Positions 8,815 to 18,560 of a DNA stretch of 64,000 bases are shown in pieces; the stretch's first letter is position 1; each line of letters begins with the position of its first letter. Made by a program: the position numbers and the translations under genes. The DNA is from Streptomyces coffeae (GTDB lineage: Bacteria; Actinomycetota; Actinomycetes; Streptomycetales; Streptomycetaceae): NCBI RefSeq assembly GCF_016741875.1, contig NZ_JAERRF010000027.1, forward strand, positions 55,495 to 119,494, read 5' to 3'. Under the pieces are notes generated by a model. It saw only the letters and a program-made list of their open reading frames with translations, searched no databases and was not told the origin of the DNA.

Positions 8815-10239
8815 ATGCCCGACTCCCTGGTCGAAAGACGCTCCATCGACGTCGTTCCCGACGCGGAGCGCCACGGCACCGCCTTCAGCCAGTTCACGCT
8901 GTGGGTCGGCGCGAACCTCCAGATCACCGCCGTTGTCACCGGCGCCCTCGCCGTCGTGTTCGGCTCAGGCGCCTTCTGGGCCATCCTCGCCCTGCTGCTC
9001 GGCAATCTCCTGGGCGGCACCGTCATGGCCCTCCACTCCGCCCAGGGGCCGCGGCTCGGACTGCCCCAGATGATCTCCTCCCGGGCCCAGTTCGGGGTGC
9101 GGGGGGCGATCGTCCCGCTGCTGCTGGTCATCGTGATGTACGTGGGCTTCTTCGCCAGCGGCAGCGTCCTGGCGGGGCAGGCGGTCGGTGAGCTGACCCA
9201 TCTCGGCGACACCACCGGCATCGTGCTGTTCGCGCTCATCACCGCCGTGACCGCCACCGTCGGCTACCGCCTGATCCACGCGCTCGGCCGGATCGCCGGA
9301 GTGATCTGCGCGCTGGCCTTCGTCTACCTCGGCATCCGGCTCCTGGACCGCGCCGACCTCGCCACCCTGCTGCACGACCGGACCTTCGACGTCCCGCTCT
9401 TCCTCCTCGCGGTGTCGCTGTCCGCCTCCTGGCAGCTCGCCTTCGGCCCGTACGTCGCCGACTACTCGCGCTATCTGCCCCGCTCCACCTCCGCCAGGGC
9501 CACCTTCTCCTGGACCCTGGCGGGCACCGTCCTCGGCTCCCAGTGGTCCATGACCTTCGGCGCCCTCGCCGCCGCGGCGGCCGGTGACGCCTTCATCGGC
9601 CATGAGGTCTCCTACGTCGTCGGCCTCGGCGGCGGCGCGGCCGTGGTCACCTCGCTCCTCTACTTCGTCATCGCCCTCGGCAAGCTGACGGTCAATGTCC
9701 TCAACACCTACGGCGGCTTCATGTCGATGGTGACCAGCGTCAGCGGCTTCCGGGGCCGCACCACCCTCTCCCCGCGCGGCCGCGCCGCCTACATCGCGGC
9801 CATCATGGTCGCCGGTACGGCGGTCGCCCTGCTGGGCAAGGACAGCTTCCTGTCGTCCTTCAAGGACTTCCTGCTGTTCCTGCTGGCCTTCTTCACACCG
9901 TGGAGCGCGATCAACCTCGTCGACTACTACGCCATCGCCAAGGAGCGCTATGACATCCCCGCGCTCAGCGACCCCAACGGCCGCTACGGCGCCTGGCGCT
10001 GGAAGGCCCTGATCACCTACGCCGTAGGCGTCCTCACCCAACTCCCCTTCCTGGCCACCCACTTCTACACCGGCCCGTTCGTGGAACCGCTGGGCGGCGC
10101 GGACATCTCCTGGATCGTCGGCCTCGTCGTCCCCGCCGCCCTCTACTGGCTGCTGGCCCGCAAGGACACCGACCGCGTCCCGGACCGCATGATCCTCGCC
10201 CCGGACCAGACCGAGCCCCGGCCCGCCACCGCGAGGTGA
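8815..10239 (+). CDS. NCS1-family permease (purine-cytosine permease / allantoin type)
   Basis: A 474-residue integral membrane protein with about 12 hydrophobic segments. It shows the NCS1 hallmarks: N-terminal FTLWVGANLQITAVVTGAL, GLPQMISSRAQFG, ADYSRYLP in the middle, and FFTPWSAINLVDYY near the C-terminus. Family members import nucleobases, hydantoins, allantoin or related heterocycles by H+ or Na+ symport. ATG 8815 follows CAGGAG with good spacing. Its regulator is divergent, and its upstream element is shared with hutU, so a histidine-derived heterocycle such as urocanate is a possible substrate (inference only). Confidence 0.87.
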   Translation: MPDSLVERRSIDVVPDAERHGTAFSQFTLWVGANLQITAVVTGALAVVFGSGAFWAILALLLGNLLGGTVMALHSAQGPRLGLPQMISSRAQFGVRGAIVPLLLVIVMYVGFFASGSVLAGQAVGELTHLGDTTGIVLFALITAVTATVGYRLIHALGRIAGVICALAFVYLGIRLLDRADLATLLHDRTFDVPLFLLAVSLSASWQLAFGPYVADYSRYLPRSTSARATFSWTLAGTVLGSQWSMTFGALAAAAAGDAFIGHEVSYVVGLGGGAAVVTSLLYFVIALGKLTVNVLNTYGGFMSMVTSVSGFRGRTTLSPRGRAAYIAAIMVAGTAVALLGKDSFLSSFKDFLLFLLAFFTPWSAINLVDYYAIAKERYDIPALSDPNGRYGAWRWKALITYAVGVLTQLPFLATHFYTGPFVEPLGGADISWIVGLVVPAALYWLLARKDTDRVPDRMILAPDQTEPRPATAR

Positions 10240-10250
10240 CGCACCGGCGC

Positions 10251-11639
10251 TCACGCCGGGGGCAGCAGCTTCTTCTGCGGCTTGCCCATGGCGTTGCGCG
10301 GCAGGGCGTCCAGGAAGCGGACCTTGCGGGGGCGCTTGTGGACGGACAGCTGGGTGGCGACGAAGTCGATCAGGTCCTGTTCGGTGACGCCGTCGGCGAC
10401 GACATAGGCGACGATCTGCTGGCCGAGGTCCTCGTGGGGTGCGCCCACGACGGCCGCTTCGTGGACGGCGGGGTGGTCCAGCAGGGCGTTCTCGATCTCG
10501 CCCGCGCCGATGCGGTAGCCACCGGACTTGATCATGTCGGTGGAGGCGCGGCCCACGATGCGGTGGAAGCCGTCCGGCTCGACGGTGGCGATGTCACCGG
10601 TGCGGAACCAGCCGTCCTCGGTGTAGCAGCCGGAGGTGGCCTCGGGGCGGTTCAGATAGCCGTCGAAGAGGGTGGGGCCGGTGAGCTGGAGCTCGCCGAC
10701 CTCGGCGCCCTCCTCGGCGGCGATCCGGGTGCGGATACCGGGCAGCGGGGTGCCGACGGAGCCCGGGCGGCGCTCGCCGTCGGCGCGGGTGCTGACGGTG
10801 ATCAGGGTTTCGGTCATGCCGTAGCGCTCGACCGGGCGCTGACCGGTGAGCCGCTCCAGATCGCGGAAGACCGGGGCCGGGAGCGGGGCACTGCCGGAGA
10901 CCAGCAGGCGGGCGCCGGACAGGGCGCGGGCGGACTCCGGGTCCTGGACGACGCGGTTCCAGACGGTGGGTACGCCGAAGTAGAGGCTGCCCCCGGCCGC
11001 CGCGTACGCCGCCGCCGTCGGCCGGCCGGTGTGCACCAGGCGGCTGCCGGTCCGCAGCGCGCCCAGGACGCCCAGCACCAGACCGTGCACATGGAACAGC
11101 GGCAGCCCGTGGACGAGGGTGTCCTCCGCCGTCCAGGCCCAGGCGTCGGCGAGCGCGTCCAGATCGGCGGCGACGGCGCGACGGGAGATCACCACGCCCT
11201 TGGGCGCGCCGGTGGTCCCGGAGGTGTAGAGGGTGAACGCGGCCGACTCCGGGGCGGGTTCGGCCTTGCTCCACTCCGCGCGTTCGGCCGGGTCCACCCG
11301 TACGGTCTCCACCGGCACCTCCGCGATCTCCGCGGCCGCTCCGGCGAGAAGCAGCGCGGCGCCCGAGTCCCGCAGGATGTGGTCGCGTTCGGCGGGACCG
11401 GAGTCCGGCGGTACGGGGACCGCGGGCACCCCGGCGAGCAGCGCGCCGACCACCGCGACCACCGTCTCCGAGGTCGCGGACGCGTGGACCGCGACGGCCG
11501 GGGCACCGGCGATGCGGGCGGCGACCGCGCCCGCGGCGCCGAGCAGTTCCTCGCGCGAGAGGCGGTGGCCGCCGACGGTCAGCGCGTCGGGGCGGTCTCC
11601 GCCGGAGGCGGCGAGGGACGTGAGGAGAGGTGCGGTCAC
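10251..11639 (-). CDS. Acyl-CoA synthetase of the MatB (malonyl-CoA synthetase) type
   Basis: An ANL-superfamily adenylate-forming enzyme that should convert an acid, ATP and CoA to an acyl-CoA. Motifs present: P-loop-like TLYTSGTTGAPKGVV, GLPLFHVHGLVLG, RYGMTETL, GWFRTGDIA, the hinge SGGYRIGAGEIENA, and the C-terminal catalytic Lys region RNAMGKPQKK. The central HVHGLVLG and RYGMTETL segments resemble Streptomyces MatB. GTG 11639 with GGAG upstream gives 462 residues; a longer frame to 12326 runs through noncoding-looking Pro/Arg sequence. It converges on the permease with 11 bases between stops. Malonate or methylmalonate is likely but unproven. Confidence 0.85.
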   Translation of the reverse strand: MTAPLLTSLAASGGDRPDALTVGGHRLSREELLGAAGAVAARIAGAPAVAVHASATSETVVAVVGALLAGVPAVPVPPDSGPAERDHILRDSGAALLLAGAAAEIAEVPVETVRVDPAERAEWSKAEPAPESAAFTLYTSGTTGAPKGVVISRRAVAADLDALADAWAWTAEDTLVHGLPLFHVHGLVLGVLGALRTGSRLVHTGRPTAAAYAAAGGSLYFGVPTVWNRVVQDPESARALSGARLLVSGSAPLPAPVFRDLERLTGQRPVERYGMTETLITVSTRADGERRPGSVGTPLPGIRTRIAAEEGAEVGELQLTGPTLFDGYLNRPEATSGCYTEDGWFRTGDIATVEPDGFHRIVGRASTDMIKSGGYRIGAGEIENALLDHPAVHEAAVVGAPHEDLGQQIVAYVVADGVTEQDLIDFVATQLSVHKRPRKVRFLDALPRNAMGKPQKKLLPPA

Positions 11640-11744
11640 GGATGGGACTCCTTCCACGGGCGGGCCGGGGCATCTGTCACCCCTCCCCGGTTGGGGGGCT
11701 AGCCCTACCGACACAGCCTCCCCGTCACCGTACCGTCGCCAAGC

Positions 11745-12125
11745 ATGGACCCCCTCGACCCCGAACCGAACAAGGAAGCCGACGCGACGCTCCGGACCGC
11801 CGACCGCCATCAGCGGCGGCAGATGGCCGAGCGGCAGATGGCGGCCGCGCGCGGCCCCCGCCCGTACGGGAGCGACGGCCGGGAGCCGGCCGGCGGACCG
11901 GCCGGCGGGCTGGGCACGGACGGCTTCGGCGAGCGGTTCGCCTTCGTCGGCGTCTCCCTGGTGCTGGCCATCCCGCTGTCGGCGATCGGCGCGGTCAACG
12001 AGGGGCTGGCCGGGCTGCTGGTCACCTGGGCGGGGATCGTCGGGGTCAACGCGACGCACGCCTTCGGCGGCCTCTCCCGGCTGCGCCGCGGCAGGCGCGA
12101 GGCCGACGGGGTCCAGGGGGACTGA
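11745..12125 (+). CDS. Small two-helix membrane protein of unknown function
   Basis: 126 residues. A charged Arg/Glu-rich N-terminus (about 65 residues, acidic then basic) precedes two hydrophobic helices, VGVSLVLAIPLSAIGAV and LAGLLVTWAGIVGV, and a basic tail. It is divergent from the MatB-like gene with about 105 bases between starts. I do not recognise a family; the layout fits a cytoplasm-facing N-terminus with a helical hairpin in the membrane. Confidence 0.6.
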   Translation: MDPLDPEPNKEADATLRTADRHQRRQMAERQMAAARGPRPYGSDGREPAGGPAGGLGTDGFGERFAFVGVSLVLAIPLSAIGAVNEGLAGLLVTWAGIVGVNATHAFGGLSRLRRGRREADGVQGD

Positions 12126-12440
12126 CGTGTCGGTGGGGTGATGAACGCGGGGACCGCCGCACCCCGGTGAGAACACCGAGGGCGGGACGACGGCGGTCCC
12201 CGCGGGGACGCGGGCCGAGTCAGGGACGGCCACAGCGTCCGGGCGACCATGGAGGTCCGGGAGCCGCTCCGGAAGTCCTGTCGCCGCTGGGGGTGTCGGG
12301 GTCGTCCGTTTCCCGACAACCCCCAATCTGCCGGAGCCGTGTTAACCCTGTGCTGCGAGCGCGTGACACATTCGTACCAGTTGCCCGAAGCCCCATCCCG
12401 TCCGTGCCATACGGCAGTTGGGGCCCTTGCGGACCAGGAC
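12126..12440. other. Intergenic region between membrane protein and cbs
   Basis: About 315 bases with no supported gene. It contains the self-complementary stretch GTCCC-CGCG-GGGAC at 12196-12209 and a TG/CA-rich patch at 12340-12375. The region lies downstream of both flanking genes, so the hairpin may serve as a weak terminator. Long frames crossing it on the minus strand are extensions of the MatB-like gene without coding character. Confidence 0.4.
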
Positions 12441-13826
12441 CTACTTGGGGGTGCGGGCCAGGTACGCCAGCAGGTCCTGACGGCTCACCACACCCTTGGG
12501 CTTGCCCTCCACCAGCACCACGGCCGCGTCCGCCCGGCCCAGCACCGCCATCAGGTCCGCGACCGGCTCACCGGAACCGACATGCGGCAGCGGCGGGCTC
12601 ATGTGCTTCTCCAGCGGGTCGCTGAGCTCGGCACGGTGCGCGAACAGCGCGTCCAGCAGCTCGCGTTCCACCACGGAACCGATGACCTCGGCGGCCATCA
12701 CGTCCGGGTGTCCCGCACCGGGCTTGACGATCGGCATCTGCGAGACGCCGTACTCCCGCAGCACCTCGATGGCCTCGCCGACCGTCTCGTCCGGGTGCAT
12801 ATGGACGAGGGAGGGCAGCCCGCCCTCCTTGCCCTGGAGGACGTCACCGACGCGCACCGCCGGACCGTCCTCCTCGAGGAAGCCGTAGTCGGCCATCCAC
12901 TCATCGTTGAAGATCTTGGAGAGGTAGCCACGGCCACTGTCCGGCAGCAGCACGACCACCACATCGTCCGGGCCCAGGTCCTTCGCCACCCGCAGCGCCC
13001 CGACGACCGCCATCCCGCAGGAGCCGCCGACCAACAGCCCCTCCTCCTTGGCCAGCCGCCGGGTCATCTGGAAGGCGTCCTTGTCGGAGACCGCGACGAT
13101 CTCGTCCGCGACGTCCTGGTCGTAGGCGGTCGGCCAGAAGTCCTCGCCGACGCCCTCGATCAGATACGGGCGGCCGGAGCCGCCGGAGTAGACCGAGCCC
13201 TCCGGGTCGGCGCCGATGACCTTGACCCGGCCGTCACTGACGTCCTTCAGATAGCGCCCGGTGCCACTGATGGTGCCGCCGGTGCCGACGCCCGCCACGA
13301 AGTGGGTGATCCGGCCTTCGGTCTGCTCCCACAGTTCGGGACCGGTGGTCTCGTAGTGCGAGCGGGGGTTGTTGGGGTTGCTGTACTGGTCGGGCTTCCA
13401 GGCCCCGGGCGTCTCGCGCACCAGGCGGTCCGAGACGTTGTAGTACGAGTCGGGGTGCTCGGGGTCCACGGCGGTCGGGCAGACCACGACCTCGGCGCCG
13501 TACGCCCGCAGCACGTTGATCTTGTCCGTGGACACCTTGTCCGGGCAGACGAAGATGCACTTGTAGCCCTTGCGCTGGGCGACCATCGCCAAGCCCACGC
13601 CGGTGTTGCCGGAGGTCGGCTCCACGATCGTGCCGCCGGGCTTGAGCTCTCCGGACGCCTCGGCCGCCTCGATCATCCGCACCGCGATGCGGTCCTTCAC
13701 CGAACCGCCGGGATTGAAGTATTCGACCTTGGCCAGGACGGTCGCCCGGATGCCTTCGGTCACGGTGTTGAGCTTCACCAGCGGGGTATTGCCGACCAGC
13801 TCAATCATCGATTCGTAGTACTGCAC
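12441..13826 (-). CDS. cbs: Cystathionine beta-synthase
   Basis: A PLP enzyme condensing serine and homocysteine to cystathionine (reverse transsulfuration). Residues 1-310 are a fold-type II synthase: ELVGNTPLVKL, GGSVKDRIAVRMI (PLP Lys), PTSGNTGVGLA, GTGGTISGTGRYLK, and GSCGMAVVGAL near the end of the domain. Residues about 340-460 are a pair of CBS (Bateman) domains, as in eukaryotic and actinobacterial enzymes, for which adenosyl ligands are the usual effectors. No haem-binding N-terminal extension is present. ATG 13826 begins the family-typical MQYYESMIELVGN. No cystathionine lyase gene is next to it in this window. Confidence 0.95.
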   Translation of the reverse strand: MQYYESMIELVGNTPLVKLNTVTEGIRATVLAKVEYFNPGGSVKDRIAVRMIEAAEASGELKPGGTIVEPTSGNTGVGLAMVAQRKGYKCIFVCPDKVSTDKINVLRAYGAEVVVCPTAVDPEHPDSYYNVSDRLVRETPGAWKPDQYSNPNNPRSHYETTGPELWEQTEGRITHFVAGVGTGGTISGTGRYLKDVSDGRVKVIGADPEGSVYSGGSGRPYLIEGVGEDFWPTAYDQDVADEIVAVSDKDAFQMTRRLAKEEGLLVGGSCGMAVVGALRVAKDLGPDDVVVVLLPDSGRGYLSKIFNDEWMADYGFLEEDGPAVRVGDVLQGKEGGLPSLVHMHPDETVGEAIEVLREYGVSQMPIVKPGAGHPDVMAAEVIGSVVERELLDALFAHRAELSDPLEKHMSPPLPHVGSGEPVADLMAVLGRADAAVVLVEGKPKGVVSRQDLLAYLARTPK

Positions 13827-14017
13827 ACCTGCTCCTGGTCCGGTTCCGCGGGATCTCCGCGTCGGGGCGGCCGCCGTCGCGGGCCCATGCAGTCAGCTTA
13901 TTGCGCTCCCGGACCCTCCGACCGGCGCGTTGCGAGGGAGCCTCCCCTGGGAAACTAGGTGTTAGCAGGCCGTACGGACCGGCCTGCGGCGCGTGCGGAC
14001 GGAGGTGGGCTGAACCC

Positions 14018-15034
14018 ATGTCGATGTCGAGGGCGAGGGTGGCGCGGCGGATCGCCGCCGCGGCGGCGTACGGGGGCGGCGGGATCGGGCTGCTGGGCGG
14101 GGTGGCCGCCGTGCTGGTGCTCACCGAGGTGTCTCTGGCGAAGCGGGTGGTGGGCGGCTCCGAGGCCGCCCCGCCGCGGGCGGACGGGCGATATGGCTTC
14201 GCCTTCGCCCGCAGAACCGGCCAGCCCCCTCTGCGGCTGGCCTTTCTAGGTGATTCCACAGCCGCCGGGCAGGGCGTCCACCGCCCTAGTCAGACGCCGG
14301 GCGCGCTGCTGGCCTCCGGGCTCGCGGCGGTGGCGGAGCGCCCGGTGGATTTGCGGAACGTGGCGCTTCCGGGCGCCCAGTCCAGCGATCTGGAGCGCCA
14401 GGTCACGCTGGTGCTGGACGATCCCGAGCAGCTGCCCGACGTCTGCGTGATCATGATCGGCGCCAATGACGTCACCCGGCGGATGCCGCCCGCGCAGTCG
14501 GTGCGGCTGCTGTCGGAGGCGGTGCGGAGGCTGCGCGAGCGCGGCTGTGAGGTGGTGGTGGGCACCTGCCCCGACCTCGGCACCCTCGAGCCCGTCTACC
14601 AGCCGCTGCGCTGGATCGCGCGGCGGCTCAGCCGCCAGCTGGCCGCCGCCCAGACCATCGGGGTGGTCGAGCAGGGCGGACGTACGGTCTCGCTGGGCGA
14701 TCTGCTGGGCCCGGAGTTCGCGGCGAACCCGCGGGAGCTGTTCGGCCCGGACAACTACCACCCCTCGGCGGAGGGCTACGCCACGGCCGCCATGGCCGTC
14801 CTGCCCACGCTGTGCGCCTCGCTGGGCCTGTGGCCCGAGGAGGCGCCGGAAACCCGCGACGAGGGCATCCTGCCGGTCGCCACGGCCGCCGCGGAGGCCG
14901 CGGCCGAAGGCGGTACCGAGGTCACGGCGGCCCGCGGCCCCTGGGCCCGCCTCCTGCGCCGCCACCGCCCCACCGAGCCGACCCCCACCGAAGGCCCCGT
15001 CCCGGCCCCCTCACCCCCACCAGTCACCCACTGA
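14018..15034 (+). CDS. Membrane-anchored SGNH/GDSL hydrolase
   Basis: 338 residues. One N-terminal hydrophobic helix (about residues 10-35) anchors the protein or serves as an uncleaved signal. The hydrolase core has AFLGDSTAAGQG (block I nucleophile Ser), ALPGAQSSDL (block II Gly), MIGANDV (block III Asn) and DNYHPSAEGY (block V Asp-His). Esterase or lipase action outside the membrane is likely; the substrate is unknown. The C-terminal 60 residues are Pro/Thr-rich. ATG 14018 is preceded by GGAGG at 14001; ATG 14024 is an alternative. It is divergent from cbs. Confidence 0.85.
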   Translation: MSMSRARVARRIAAAAAYGGGGIGLLGGVAAVLVLTEVSLAKRVVGGSEAAPPRADGRYGFAFARRTGQPPLRLAFLGDSTAAGQGVHRPSQTPGALLASGLAAVAERPVDLRNVALPGAQSSDLERQVTLVLDDPEQLPDVCVIMIGANDVTRRMPPAQSVRLLSEAVRRLRERGCEVVVGTCPDLGTLEPVYQPLRWIARRLSRQLAAAQTIGVVEQGGRTVSLGDLLGPEFAANPRELFGPDNYHPSAEGYATAAMAVLPTLCASLGLWPEEAPETRDEGILPVATAAAEAAAEGGTEVTAARGPWARLLRRHRPTEPTPTEGPVPAPSPPPVTH

Positions 15035-15542
15035 GGCCCGTCACCCCCCGACCCCCGCCGGGCGGTGCGGGGCGCGGGGGACGCCGCCTCGGTCCCACGC
15101 CAGGCTCGCAACCAACACACACACACACCGGGCCCGCCCGTCGGGGCCCGGGGTCCCGGACCGGACGCCCGGGACGGCCCAAGCCGGGCCCACACCGCGT
15201 CCCTCGCCGGGCTCACGTCGGACCGCCTACCGGCCCGCACCAAGCCGCGAGCGGCGGGGCCACGGCGAGGAAGCTCACACCTGGGTGGCCCCGGAGCCAC
15301 GTCGAGCCACACACCGGGCCGCCCCGCGCCGGGCGGCGCCCTCGCCCGCAGGGCGGTGCGGGTCCCGGGGGCCCCGGGACCCAGGGTTCCCAGGGGCGCG
15401 CGCCCCGGGGCCAGTCCTGGGCGGCTGAGCGTACGCTTGGAAAAAGAGTTCCGCGTCACAGGCCGGACCCCGTGACCACCGGGGTACGTGCAGGTAACTT
15501 CCCACACAGTCCAGCCAAGCCCTTCCGCCCCATGGAGCCGTG
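15035..15542. other. Long GC-rich, low-complexity intergenic region with palindromes
   Basis: About 500 bases with no convincing gene. A dinucleotide run (AC)7 lies at 15115-15128. A perfect palindrome GGTCCCGGG-GGC-CCCGGGACC sits at 15361-15381, followed at 15393-15406 by GGGGCGC-GCGCCCC; the first could end transcription from the SGNH gene. The more A-rich patch near 15435-15455 (GGAAAAAGAGTTC) may belong to the thiolase promoter. Frames crossing the region have Pro/Arg-rich translations. Confidence 0.4.
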
Positions 15543-16763
15543 ATGCCCGAAGCTGTGATCGTCTCTGCCGCCCGTTCACCCATCGGCCGAGCCTTCAAGG
15601 GGTCGCTCAAGGATCTGCGGCCGGACGACCTGACCGCCGAGATCATCAAGACCGCGCTCGCCAAGGTGCCGCAGCTCGACCCGCGCGAGATCGACGACCT
15701 GATGCTGGGCTGCGGTCTGCCGGGCGGCGAGCAGGGGCACAACCTGGGCCGGATCGTGGCTGTGCAGATGGGGATGGACCACCTCCCGGGCTGCACCATC
15801 ACCCGCTACTGCTCCTCCTCGCTGCAGACCTCGCGGATGGCCCTGCACGCCATCAAGGCGGGCGAGGGCGACGTCTTCATCTCGGCGGGCGTCGAGATGG
15901 TCTCCCGTTCGGTGAAGGGCACCTCGGACGGGCTGCCGGACACCCACAACCCGCTGTTCGCCGACGGCGAGGCCCGTACCGCCGCGCGCGCCGAGCAGGA
16001 GGGCACCGACTGGCACGACCCGCGTGAGGACGGTCTGCTGCCCGACCCGTACATCGCGATGGGCCAGACCGCCGAGAACCTCGCCCGCCTCAAGGGGATC
16101 ACCCGCGAGGACATGGACGAGTTCGGCGTGCGGTCCCAGAACCTCGCCGAGGAGGCCATCAAGAAGGGCTTCTGGGAGCGCGAGATCACCCCGGTGACCA
16201 CCCCCGACGGCACCGTGGTGGCCACGGACGACGGCCCGCGCGCGGGCACCACGCTGGAGGCGGTACGCGGCCTGAAGCCGGTCTTCCGCCCCGATGGCCT
16301 GATCACCGCGGGCAACTGCTGCCCGCTCAACGACGGCGCCGCGGCGCTGGTGATCATGTCTGACACCAAGGCGCGCGAGCTGGGCATCACCCCGCTGGCC
16401 CGGATCGTGTCCACCGGGGTCTCCGGGCTCTCCCCCGAGATCATGGGCTACGGACCGGTCGAGGCATCCCAGCAGGCGCTGGCCCGCGCCGGGCTCTCCA
16501 TCGGCGACATCGACCTCGTGGAGATCAACGAGGCGTTCGCCGCGCAGGTCATCCCCTCCTACCGCGATCTGGGCATCGACCTGGACCGGCTGAACGTCAA
16601 CGGCGGTGCCATCGCCGTCGGCCACCCCTTCGGCATGACCGGCGCCCGGATCACCGGCACGCTGATCAACTCGCTCCAGTTCCACGACAAGCAGTTCGGT
16701 CTGGAGACCATGTGCGTCGGCGGTGGCCAGGGCATGGCCATGGTCATCGAGCGGCTGAGCTGA
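15543..16763 (+). CDS. fadA: Acetyl-CoA C-acyltransferase (thiolase)
   Basis: Thiolase, catalysing thiolytic cleavage of 3-ketoacyl-CoA or the reverse condensation. 406 residues, normal length. The nucleophile Cys is in CTITRYCSSSLQ near residue 90; the C-terminal motifs NVNGGAIAVGHPFGMTGAR (His) and MCVGGGQGMA (second Cys) are intact, and EINEAFAAQ is present. ATG 15543 has GGAG five bases upstream; GTG 15540 is directly before it. The broad family includes degradative (FadA) and biosynthetic enzymes, and the neighbours do not decide between them. Confidence 0.92.
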   Translation: MPEAVIVSAARSPIGRAFKGSLKDLRPDDLTAEIIKTALAKVPQLDPREIDDLMLGCGLPGGEQGHNLGRIVAVQMGMDHLPGCTITRYCSSSLQTSRMALHAIKAGEGDVFISAGVEMVSRSVKGTSDGLPDTHNPLFADGEARTAARAEQEGTDWHDPREDGLLPDPYIAMGQTAENLARLKGITREDMDEFGVRSQNLAEEAIKKGFWEREITPVTTPDGTVVATDDGPRAGTTLEAVRGLKPVFRPDGLITAGNCCPLNDGAAALVIMSDTKARELGITPLARIVSTGVSGLSPEIMGYGPVEASQQALARAGLSIGDIDLVEINEAFAAQVIPSYRDLGIDLDRLNVNGGAIAVGHPFGMTGARITGTLINSLQFHDKQFGLETMCVGGGQGMAMVIERLS

Positions 16764-16837
16764 ACCGAGCCAGGCCGAGCCGCGCGGAGCCGCGTCACGC
16801 GGCACCGCGCCGGGCCGCGGCGAGACTGTGACCGAAT

Positions 16838-16870
16838 CTCCCCCAGGATGTGACAAAGGTCCTGGGGGAG
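16838..16870 (+). terminator. Hairpin terminator after thiolase
   Basis: An 11-bp perfect stem, CTCCCCCAGGA at 16838-16848 and TCCTGGGGGAG at 16860-16870, with an 11-base loop. It lies 75 bases after the thiolase stop. No T-run follows, as is common for Streptomyces terminators. Confidence 0.65.
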
Positions 16871-17020
16871 GCTTGTCTCCCCAGCTCAGCCACGGTCGTC
16901 CAGCCCCTTCCGGCCTCGGATTCCATCCCTTTAGTGACGTTATGCACTGACGCCGAGAGGCGCCGCACGTCAAGCTGAGGTAGGAATTCGGGGGATCCAT
17001 AACAACCGGGAGTTAAGTCA

Positions 17021-17947
17021 GTGAGCCCCATGACCCTTGTCGTCCTCCTGGCCGCGGTCACCGCCACGGCCGTGGGCGTCGCCGCCCTGCACACCGCCCG
17101 CGGTGTGCGCCGGCAGATCACCGAGCTGCGGGCCGACCTCGCCGCCACGGTCGCCGCCGCCGGCCAGGCGGCCCGGGACGGCCGGGCGGACGCTGCCACG
17201 GTGCCCGCTGCCCGCACCACCCCCGCCGCCGAGATACGCGCCGCCGTGGCGGACGCGCTCGCGGAGGAGCGGGAGCGGGAGCTGGCCGAGGCGCGGGCGT
17301 TCTGGGCCGCTCAGGAGGCCAGGGACTCCGCGGGGTCCGCCGACGCCCACCCGCTGCTCGGCGGGGTGTCCGGGCCCGGCGACGACTCCGTGCAGGACAG
17401 CCAGCTCTTCGTACCCCGCCAGGCCGATCTGGCCGGGCTCGAGCCGCTGCTCGGCCTGGACGCACTGGGCCATGACACCCTCGACCCGGCCGGGCAGCCG
17501 GAGCCCGAGGCGGAGGTGGAGCTCGAGGTGGCCGCCGAGATGCGCACCGAGGCGGAGCTGGAGGCCGAGTCCGTGGAGTCGGCCGAGCTCGCGGCCGCGC
17601 GCCGCCGTCACCCCTCGCACCCCGACTTCACGCCCTCGTCACCGGTGGCCGACCACGACCGTACGGTGACCCGGCTCACCGAACTGGCCGACGACCGCGT
17701 ACCGCTGGCCGATGTGCGCCCCGGGCCCCTCGGCACCCTCGATGTGTACGTCTTCGCCGACGGCACCACGATCTGTATGACGCCGGGCCACCGCGAGACC
17801 GCGGACCTGCTGGCCGACGCGCTGCGCGAGGGCACCGCGCCGGTGCTGCTCGGTGGCTCGGGCGTCTCCGGCGCCTACGCGCTCACCTTCGGCTGCGGGG
17901 CCGAGAAGGTGTACGTCCTCGCCGACCGCGTCATCGCCTCGCTGTAG
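17021..17947 (+). CDS. Membrane-anchored protein of unknown function with acidic linker
   Basis: 308 residues. An N-terminal helix (MTLVVLLAAVTATAVGVAAL) is followed by a short predicted coiled coil, a Glu/Ala-rich acidic linker (residues about 145-200) and a compact C-terminal domain (residues about 210-308) that begins with DHDRTVTRLTELADD and ends with AYALTFGCGAEKVYVLADRV. GGGAG eight bases before GTG 17021 sets the start; ATG 17030 is an alternative. I do not recognise the C-terminal domain. The neighbouring genes do not suggest a role. Confidence 0.7.
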   Translation: MSPMTLVVLLAAVTATAVGVAALHTARGVRRQITELRADLAATVAAAGQAARDGRADAATVPAARTTPAAEIRAAVADALAEERERELAEARAFWAAQEARDSAGSADAHPLLGGVSGPGDDSVQDSQLFVPRQADLAGLEPLLGLDALGHDTLDPAGQPEPEAEVELEVAAEMRTEAELEAESVESAELAAARRRHPSHPDFTPSSPVADHDRTVTRLTELADDRVPLADVRPGPLGTLDVYVFADGTTICMTPGHRETADLLADALREGTAPVLLGGSGVSGAYALTFGCGAEKVYVLADRVIASL

Positions 17948-18110
17948 CCGCAGCGCCCCACTCCAGGCACGGCGCCCCGCTGTGGCCGCCGCTTCCGCCG
18001 GGCCCGCCGCTACCACCGCAAGCGCCGTATCCCCGGCCCCCCGCCTCCTCGCAACGCCGTACCCCCGGGTCCCCCCGGCCGCGTACTCCCGGCTCCGCCG
18101 GACGGCCCGG

Positions 18111-18437
18111 TCAGACTCCGCAGCGCGCGGCCGTCTCCGTCACCAGAGTGACCGCCTCGGCGAGCTCCCGCGCGCCGTCGCCCGGCGCGCGCTCCAGCGC
18201 GTGCACCACATCATGGCCCGCCACCGCCAGCTGATCCGCGACCGCGAACATCCCCGCGTCCGGCATGATCCTCGGCGGTGTCCCCGGCTCCTCCAGCCGC
18301 TGGGCACGCTGTGCCAATTCCCTTGCCAGCGCCAGTCCTTCCGCCGCCGCGCCCTGCCGCAACCGGGACTGGGGCAGGGAGCGCAGCCGGTCGGCGAGCC
18401 GGTCGACGGCGGTGAGCAAGGGGGTCACATCATCCAC
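18111..18437 (-). CDS. Small helical protein of unknown function
   Basis: About 108 residues from GTG 18437, mostly helical with Leu/Arg/Ala heptad-like spacing (LLTAVDRLADRLRSL near the start; GHDVVHALERAPGDGARELAEAV near the end). No motif is recognised and there are no membrane segments. The start is uncertain because no clear ribosome-binding site is visible; an ATG at 18485 would add 16 residues. Its stop lies about 165 bases from that of the gene at 17021 (convergent). Confidence 0.55.
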   Translation of the reverse strand: MDDVTPLLTAVDRLADRLRSLPQSRLRQGAAAEGLALARELAQRAQRLEEPGTPPRIMPDAGMFAVADQLAVAGHDVVHALERAPGDGARELAEAVTLVTETAARCGV

Positions 18438-18560
18438 GGCCGAAGCGTATGCGCCACCGACGGACTGTTGCCAACCGCCGAACACTCAGGCACGGTGAGC
18501 TGAAGGACCCCACCCGGGTGATTGCACCCGGGTCCGGCATGGACGCGTCCGGAGGCGCCG

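Noticed and set aside
15115..15128. (AC)7 run as a functional or mobile-element signal
   Set aside because: A single short dinucleotide run in a low-complexity region; nothing around it suggests function.
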